Shown here: positions 59,377-64,000 of the stretch, piece after piece
Position numbering within the stretch: the first letter of the stretch is position 1
How the letters are laid out: every line of letters begins with the position of its first letter
Made by a program: the position numbers and the translations under genes
Notes under the pieces: model-generated
The model's input: only the letters and a program-made list of their open reading frames with translations
Told to the model about the DNA's origin: nothing
The model's database searches: none
Assembly (NCBI RefSeq): GCF_011806525.1
Contig: NZ_JAAVKI010000007.1
Coordinates: forward strand, 62,001-126,000
Reading direction: 5' to 3'
Source of the DNA: Thalassospira sp. HF15
GTDB lineage: Bacteria > Pseudomonadota > Alphaproteobacteria > Rhodospirillales > Thalassospiraceae
Length of the DNA: 64,000 nucleotides

Positions 59377-59379
59377 ATG

Positions 59380-59706
59380 TCACTCCTTCTCTAAGGTACA
59401 CTGCAGCGGATGCTGATTCTGGCGGGCCAGGTCCATGACCTGGTTAACTTTGGTTTCTGCGATTTCGTAGGTGAAAACACCACACACCCCGACACCCTTG
59501 CGGTGAACCTGAAGCATGATCTCGGTGGCTTCTTCACGTCCTTTTTCAAAAAACCGTTCCAGTACGTGAACAACGAACTCCATCGGCGTGTAGTCGTCAT
59601 TCAGCAACAGCACCTTGTACATGGACGGCTTTTTGGTCTTGGGCCGTGTCTTTGTTACGATCCCCGTGTTCGGCAGATCAGTGCCGTCATTATCCTGTTC
59701 AGTCAT
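59380..59706 (-). CDS. clpS: ClpA adaptor ClpS (N-end-rule recognition)
   Basis: A 108-residue adaptor with a flexible N-terminal arm and the conserved core [21 protein letters not shown] (substrate-pocket Asn/Asp residues) and [13 protein letters not shown]. It binds N-terminal Leu, Phe, Tyr or Trp and hands the protein to ClpA. It is translationally linked to clpA. Confidence 0.97.
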   Translation of the reverse strand: MTEQDNDGTDLPNTGIVTKTRPKTKKPSMYKVLLLNDDYTPMEFVVHVLERFFEKGREEATEIMLQVHRKGVGVCGVFTYEIAETKVNQVMDLARQNQHPLQCTLEKE

Positions 59707-60020
59707 CGTCTACTTACCGGAACCCTTATTTCCTGCATGATCTCCATGATAGGTCATTGCCAAACTCTTTCAAAGGGCGCAGCGCATCGTTGCGCCATGA
59801 ATTTATTGTGCATCCGTATTTCGGTGATTGTCCATCTCCGATTCATTTAGGCCACGAATAACGCACTGCAAGATCACACGACAAACTTCCTTATCTTTGC
59901 CACTATGACGGAGGCAAAACGGAAGCCTCATCTGAAAACACAAAGAAAAAGCGGGCATGACCAAATGCCATGCCCGCCCGGAATTCCGCGTTCAAGGATG
60001 TTTGACATCCATTTCCCGCA
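59707..60020. other. 314-base gap between the phasin gene and clpS
   Basis: It holds the clpS promoter on the minus strand and the phasin terminator. I see no coding frame that looks real and no other notable structure. Confidence 0.5.
59944..59978 (-). terminator. Terminator after the phasin gene
   Basis: GCGGGCATG / CATGCCCGC stem with a nine-base loop, followed on the minus strand by TTTTTCTTTG. Confidence 0.88.
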
Positions 60021-61226
60021 TCACTTCGTTGTGACATTCGTTGCCTTGCTGATCGCGTCCAATCCGTCCGAGATCGCAGCAAACATCAGCTCTTGCATCT
60101 TTTCACCTTCGGCCATGCTGTTGGCATAACAACGATTGATAATGCGCGTATGCAGGTCCTGAAGGTCGGCAATGCTTTCGACCTTGGTCAATTCATCAAG
60201 GTCATCCTGCGATGCCTCAAATTCCTTTTGCATCCAGCTTGAAAGCTCGGTGCCGATGCCACCGGTCTTTTCAAACATTGCCATGGTTGCCTGCCAAACT
60301 TCCTCGAAACTTTTCTTTTGCGTATCAAGCAGCTCTTCATACTGGGCCGCAACCCGCGACCCGGCACCAGAGAACACATCAGCCTGGCCGGTCATGGTTT
60401 CAAAAATTTTGCCAAATGCTTCGTTGGCTGCAGAAACGCTGTCTTCAAAGGCGTCATTGCCAGCAGACACCATTGCTTCGACCTCGGGGGTTTTCCAGAG
60501 CTCGAAATAGGGCTCCATCCCTGTTCCATCGACGAACAGAGCACCGAAACCAAAAACGTCGCCCTTCTTTGCTTCTGCCTTCGGCTTCGCGTCGGCCGGT
60601 TTCGGATCAGCAACAGATTTGGCCGGGGCCGGTTTGGCCGCAGGCTGTGATACAGGTTTGGTCGCAGCAGGGGCAGCCGACTTCGCCGGAGTTGCAGCCT
60701 TTGGAGCAGGAGCGGATTTCGACGCTGTGGTTGCTGGTGCCGCAGCAGCCTTTTTGGGCGCTGCTTTGGCTGCGGTTGTCTTTTTCGGAGCGGCAGACTT
60801 GCTGGATGTCGCAGATTTACTTTTCGTACTCACAGTATTGGCCTTTTCGCTTTTGGGGGAGGATGCGGGCGCTGTCGACTTGGGCTCTGACGGTTTTTCC
60901 ACGTCATCAGGTCGCGCGGCCCCGGGCTTAGCAATTGAAGATTTCTTGGCAGGCGTCGCCTGCTTTGGAGCAAGTGACGACGAAGACGCTTTTGGAGCCT
61001 GTTCGGCTTTCGGCGTTGGGGCGTCGCTGTTTGCTGTCACGCTCGGTTTGTCACTGTTGACCGCGCCTTTGGCAGCGGCCTCTATCTCGGAAGACGTCAT
61101 AACCCTCCGTTTGGGAGGCTCAACGTCTTTGCCCGAGACATCAGGCGGGGATGCAGACTTTGACGACGGCTTGGCAAGCGTCGCGCTTGCAGTTTTTCCG
61201 GCCACCTTCTTTTTGGAATCAGTCAT
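60021..61226 (-). CDS. Phasin with Lys/Ala/Pro/Ser-rich N-terminal half (PhaF-like, order reversed)
   Basis: A 401-residue polyhydroxyalkanoate-granule protein. Residues about 225-395 form a helical phasin domain (FETMTGQADVFSGAGSR, YEELLDTQKKSFEEVWQATMAMFEK). Residues 1-225 are low-complexity, built from Lys, Ala, Pro, Ser and Thr with AAPKK- and PAKSA-type motifs like histone H1. Pseudomonas PhaF has a similar DNA-binding tail, but at its C-terminus. The architecture suggests a granule-to-chromosome tether. Two PhaR-like dyads lie upstream. Confidence 0.85.
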   Translation of the reverse strand: MTDSKKKVAGKTASATLAKPSSKSASPPDVSGKDVEPPKRRVMTSSEIEAAAKGAVNSDKPSVTANSDAPTPKAEQAPKASSSSLAPKQATPAKKSSIAKPGAARPDDVEKPSEPKSTAPASSPKSEKANTVSTKSKSATSSKSAAPKKTTAAKAAPKKAAAAPATTASKSAPAPKAATPAKSAAPAATKPVSQPAAKPAPAKSVADPKPADAKPKAEAKKGDVFGFGALFVDGTGMEPYFELWKTPEVEAMVSAGNDAFEDSVSAANEAFGKIFETMTGQADVFSGAGSRVAAQYEELLDTQKKSFEEVWQATMAMFEKTGGIGTELSSWMQKEFEASQDDLDELTKVESIADLQDLHTRIINRCYANSMAEGEKMQELMFAAISDGLDAISKATNVTTK

Positions 61227-61267
61227 TGCCTCAACCTCCTGACGGCCGGGATATTCACCCCGGCTTG

Positions 61268-61284
61268 ATGTTGCATTGCAACAT
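61268..61284 (-). promoter_or_regulatory. PhaR-like operator 1 upstream of the phasin gene
   Basis: ATGTTGCA-T-TGCAACAT, a perfect 17-base palindrome containing TGC-N3-GCA, 42 bases before the phasin ATG. TGC/GCA dyads of this kind are reported for the PHB-responsive repressor PhaR; the match is from memory. Confidence 0.55.
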
Positions 61285-61427
61285 AACCCTAGATGTAAAT
61301 ACCCCCATACGTCAAGTACAGTTTAGTGACAATCGCGCTAAAACCCTGCACCCAATGAGTACATAAAAAGCCGGATTTCTGCCGAAAATTCAAAACCCCA
61401 GTCTGATCAAGGTATTAGCCCGCAGCC

Positions 61428-61444
61428 TTGTTGCATTGCAATAA
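61428..61444. promoter_or_regulatory. PhaR-like operator 2
   Basis: TTGTTGCATTGCAATAA shares the TTGCATTGCAA core of the site at 61268. It lies 160 bases further upstream, in the same promoter region. Confidence 0.45.
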
Positions 61445-61510
61445 ATCAAGATCATCAGACGACGACACCTGCAAATCATGTCATCGTCTAACAAGTGGCA
61501 ATCAGAAACC

Positions 61511-62260
61511 TCAGCGCAGCATATTTCCGCGCACTGTTCGATAGAAATCACCAGAGTCGCTGTTCTGGACATGATGCAGTTGTGCTGCGCCTTGTGACCG
61601 GGCGTTTTCCGCTGCCGGTGGCTCGGGAAGGTCTTTCTCAACCGAAGAAAGCTTTGCAAGGACTTCCGGGAACGCGAGAGTGCGCAAATCATCAACGCCA
61701 GATGCCCAGGCGCCAAGCGTGACGCCCCCTGACGAGCACCCTATCGCAACCCAATAAAAATCGTCGGAATACAGGCGCAGCCCATCACGGCTTTGCGTCC
61801 CGAAACCTTCTGCCTGCAAGGCATCGGTAATGGCAATGTAGGAATCCCGGTCAATCCGGTCTACAGCCTCTTCACCACCGAAAGCGCCAAGCGGCGCGTT
61901 GAGCTCAACATTGATGTCCTTGACCTGCAGCGGCCCGAAAACACGGGTGGTGAGGTTGAATTCCTCAAAGCCGGGATAGGGATCAAGTTCAAAGACACGA
62001 ACTTCCTTGTAATATTCCGCGTTATAAATAATACGGATTTGCCCTTCGGCATCGCCTGCCGCACAGGACTGACGAAGGTCATCGGCATTCAGATACGAGA
62101 ACCAAGATGCCTTGCGTACAAGTGGATTACTGACATCACTGGTCTGTGTGAAAGTGCACCCCGCAAGGCCTGCGACGACAAGCACAGCCACGCCTGAGCG
62201 CACCCATGGAGCAAAGATGTTGCTTGCACCGGCGTGAACTGGAACCCTGTTTTCAGACAT
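61511..62260 (-). CDS. Hypothetical lipoprotein
   Basis: A 249-residue secreted protein with a lipoprotein signal (VLVVAGLAGCTF, cysteine at about 35). The mature part has two clear cysteines (LRQSCAAGD, AIGCSSGG) that might form a disulfide, and aromatic-rich beta segments (EYYKEVRVFELDPYPG). I do not recognise the family. It lies between the phasin promoter and the divergent carboxypeptidase gene. Confidence 0.7.
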   Translation of the reverse strand: MSENRVPVHAGASNIFAPWVRSGVAVLVVAGLAGCTFTQTSDVSNPLVRKASWFSYLNADDLRQSCAAGDAEGQIRIIYNAEYYKEVRVFELDPYPGFEEFNLTTRVFGPLQVKDINVELNAPLGAFGGEEAVDRIDRDSYIAITDALQAEGFGTQSRDGLRLYSDDFYWVAIGCSSGGVTLGAWASGVDDLRTLAFPEVLAKLSSVEKDLPEPPAAENARSQGAAQLHHVQNSDSGDFYRTVRGNMLR

Positions 62261-62475
62261 TCGATCCTCGATTTTTTGCCAATCTGGAGATATAAGAAGT
62301 TACTTTCGCGTATAAAAATGGCCATCTCAAGGCCCGAATGACGACTGCCAAAAATTGATGCTCTTAAACATTTGTTTAAGGCTGGGATGCGACATTGAGC
62401 TTATTTAGTTCTTGGGGAAACCTCAAAGCCGAGCCCGATATAATGCGTTTAATGACCCTTTCCGGGCCAACTGCA

Positions 62476-63744
62476 ATGGCCAAAGTTCAGTCTGTAACAC
62501 GCTCACTTTGCGTGCGCGGCTTTGTTTCTGTGCTTTTGTGTCTGGTCGCAATCATCTCAGTTACCGCCGTTTTGCCGTCCGCTGCACAAGCACGGACCTA
62601 TACGGCAATGATCATTGATGGCGACACCGGCGAAACACTTCATGAATATCGTCCGGACCATAAGGTCTATCCGGCCTCGCTGACCAAGATCATGACCCTT
62701 TACATGGTCTTTGACGCACTCGAACGCGGCAAGGTTTCGCTTTCGACTCGCATGAAGGTTTCCAAGCGTGCCTGGGGACAGGCCCCCTCAAAGCTGGGCC
62801 TGAAGCCCGGTGAAACCATCACGGTCAAGGACGCGATTCTGGCACTGGTCACAAAATCAGCCAACGACATCGCTGTCGTCGTTGCCGAACATCTTGGCGG
62901 CACAGAAATCAAGTTTGCGCAGATGATGACATCCGAAGCACGCCGCCTTGGCATGTCGCGCACGACATTCCGCAATGCGTCAGGCCTGCCCAACCGCGGA
63001 CAGATGACAACCGCGCGCGACATGATCAAACTGGCTGTGGCCCTGCGCAAGAACTACGGCAGTTACTATCATTACTTTGCGACTCAGAAATTCCGCTTTG
63101 GTAACCGTACCTATGGCAACCACAACAATCTTCTGGCGTCCTATTACGGCACCGACGGGATCAAGACCGGTTATATCAATGCATCGGGCTTTAACCTTGT
63201 GGCGTCGGTGAACCGCAATGACAAACGACTTATTGGCGTTGTGTTCGGTGGCCGTACCGCGCGTACCCGCGATGCCCAGATGAAAAAGCTTCTTGATCAG
63301 GCTTATGTCAAACTGACCAAGGAAGGCGAAATTGTCGTTCCGCGCCCACGCATCAGCCCGGAAGACAAAATCCTGCCGGCCGATGCCCAGTTGCTGATCG
63401 CAAAACGCAACTCTCTCCGCGAAGCTGAACAGCCGGGCCGTATTGATACCCAGACAGTTGTAACCCGCATGAAACCGGATACACCGAACGGCTGGGGCAT
63501 CCAGGTCGGTGCATTCAGCGATCAGCGCCGCGCACAGGAAGCGGTTCTTGCCGCCGCGCGCACCGCGCCTGAGGTGCTGCGCCTGACCCGTGCTGCGGTT
63601 GAACAGCAGACCAGCGGCACCGGCATCGTGTATCGCGCGCGTCTGCTGGGCTTTGATGGTGAGAACGAGGCACGCGCCGCCTGCGCCGCACTCAAGCGCG
63701 AAAATGTGGCCTGCATCCCGGTCAATGCAGGAGATGCGGGCTAA
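62476..63744 (+). CDS. dacC: D-alanyl-D-alanine carboxypeptidase with C-terminal SPOR domain
   Basis: Low-molecular-weight PBP (about 422 aa) that trims peptidoglycan pentapeptides. The signal peptide ends AAQARTY. The catalytic Ser68 is in SLTK, the second motif in KSAND and the third in KTGYINASG. The C-terminal 70 residues (WGIQVGAFSDQRRAQEAV onward) form a SPOR domain that binds denuded glycans at the septum. Starts at 62395 (TTG), 62443 and 62452 are also open; 62476 gives the most normal signal peptide. A terminator follows. Confidence 0.92.
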   Translation: MAKVQSVTRSLCVRGFVSVLLCLVAIISVTAVLPSAAQARTYTAMIIDGDTGETLHEYRPDHKVYPASLTKIMTLYMVFDALERGKVSLSTRMKVSKRAWGQAPSKLGLKPGETITVKDAILALVTKSANDIAVVVAEHLGGTEIKFAQMMTSEARRLGMSRTTFRNASGLPNRGQMTTARDMIKLAVALRKNYGSYYHYFATQKFRFGNRTYGNHNNLLASYYGTDGIKTGYINASGFNLVASVNRNDKRLIGVVFGGRTARTRDAQMKKLLDQAYVKLTKEGEIVVPRPRISPEDKILPADAQLLIAKRNSLREAEQPGRIDTQTVVTRMKPDTPNGWGIQVGAFSDQRRAQEAVLAAARTAPEVLRLTRAAVEQQTSGTGIVYRARLLGFDGENEARAACAALKRENVACIPVNAGDAG

Positions 63745-63768
63745 AAGCCGCAAGAAACAACGACAGAT

Positions 63769-63806
63769 ACAAAAAGCCCGTCAGATTGATCTGACGGGCT
63801 TTTTCG
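63769..63806. terminator. Bidirectional terminator after the carboxypeptidase gene
   Basis: AAAAAGCCCGTCAGAT / ATCTGACGGGCTTTTT, a 16-bp perfect stem with a TG centre. Confidence 0.93.
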
Positions 63807-63830
63807 TTTTCTTGGTTAACAGGACTTGGT

Positions 63831-64000
63831 CTAGTGACCACCGCCCGGGGCAAAGAAATCGTCGGAAGACAAACCGCTTTTGTTAAGCTGATCTGTCACT
63901 TGCCCTTTCAGACGTTCCAATCCGGCCGCGTCAGCAGCCTCACAACGCGCAACGATGGCAGGTTGAGTGTTCGATGCCCGAAGCAGCCACCAGCCGTCCT
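63831..64000 (-). CDS. Phosphomannomutase/phosphoglucomutase family protein, C-terminal end only
   Basis: The last 56 codons of a gene entering from the right edge. The translation reads [18 protein letters not shown] and ends FFAPGGGH. The R-A-S-N-T motif is the phosphate-binding signature in the C-terminal domain of alpha-D-phosphohexomutases. The best guess is phosphomannomutase (ManB-like), needed for surface polysaccharides, but one domain cannot separate the subfamilies. Confidence 0.8.
   Translation of the reverse strand, partial: DGWWLLRASNTQPAIVARCEAADAAGLERLKGQVTDQLNKSGLSSDDFFAPGGGH

Overview
The window is about 64 kb of dense, moderately GC-rich bacterial chromosome. Gene content points to a free-living alphaproteobacterium, probably of the Rhodospirillales. 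The evidence is a complete isc iron-sulfur cluster operon, RNase E with a large insertion in its S1 region, glnE, an anmK/tyrS neighbourhood, an AsmA/YhdP-like giant protein, a phasin and methyl-accepting chemoreceptors. It reminds me of Thalassospira, but that is recollection and was not tested. I saw no rRNA or tRNA gene, CRISPR array, prophage or insertion sequence. One short AT-rich island stands out.

Layout. Positions 1-6462 (minus strand) read cysE, iscR, a second cysteine desulfurase, iscS, iscU, iscA, hscB and hscA (running off the left edge): cysteine supply, regulation and Fe-S assembly. Positions 6.7-10.7 kb hold an alpha/beta hydrolase, anmK, a double cupin and tyrS. Positions 10.8-20.1 kb hold a 1174-residue AsmA-like envelope protein, glnE, bcp, a degenerate HPt/receiver protein and a DUF455 protein. 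Positions 20.2-26.5 kb hold an alcohol dehydrogenase, a DNA alkylation repair operon (Ada-AlkA fusion, Ogt, glutathione transferase) and a chemoreceptor. Positions 26.6-34.9 kb (minus) hold a deaminase-fold protein, prfB with its programmed frameshift, phoD with a candidate Pho box, a class A penicillin-binding protein and an AMIN-amidase.

Positions 35.6-38.6 kb hold rne, closed by a strong terminator. Next comes the accessory island (38692-40197, minus): a 418-residue protein whose N-terminus carries the threonine/aspartate/lysine pattern of HslV and proteasome beta subunits, plus a 70-residue partner. I consider this the best candidate for an undescribed system. Positions 40.3-45.8 kb hold a class I aminotransferase, a gamma-glutamyltransferase-like lipoprotein lacking the canonical nucleophile, an M48 metalloprotease with a TPR-like C-terminus, a lipoprotein and a DsbA-like oxidoreductase. 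Positions 45.9-53.5 kb hold a ThiS-ThiG fusion, accB-accC, aat, a GNAT enzyme, serA and a DUF482 protein.

Positions 53.5-55.9 kb hold a chemoreceptor co-transcribed with a secreted stand-alone Cache-like protein. The 55.9-56.4 kb gap carries two overlapping palindromes and a candidate small RNA. Positions 56.4-61.2 kb hold an unknown gene, clpS-clpA and a phasin with a histone-H1-like N-terminal half behind PhaR-like dyads. Positions 61.5-64 kb hold a lipoprotein, a D-alanyl-D-alanine carboxypeptidase with a SPOR domain, and the 3' end of a phosphomannomutase-family gene. Most converging genes share strong hairpin terminators. Many genes appear to start at GTG or TTG, and I say so where the choice of start rests on it.
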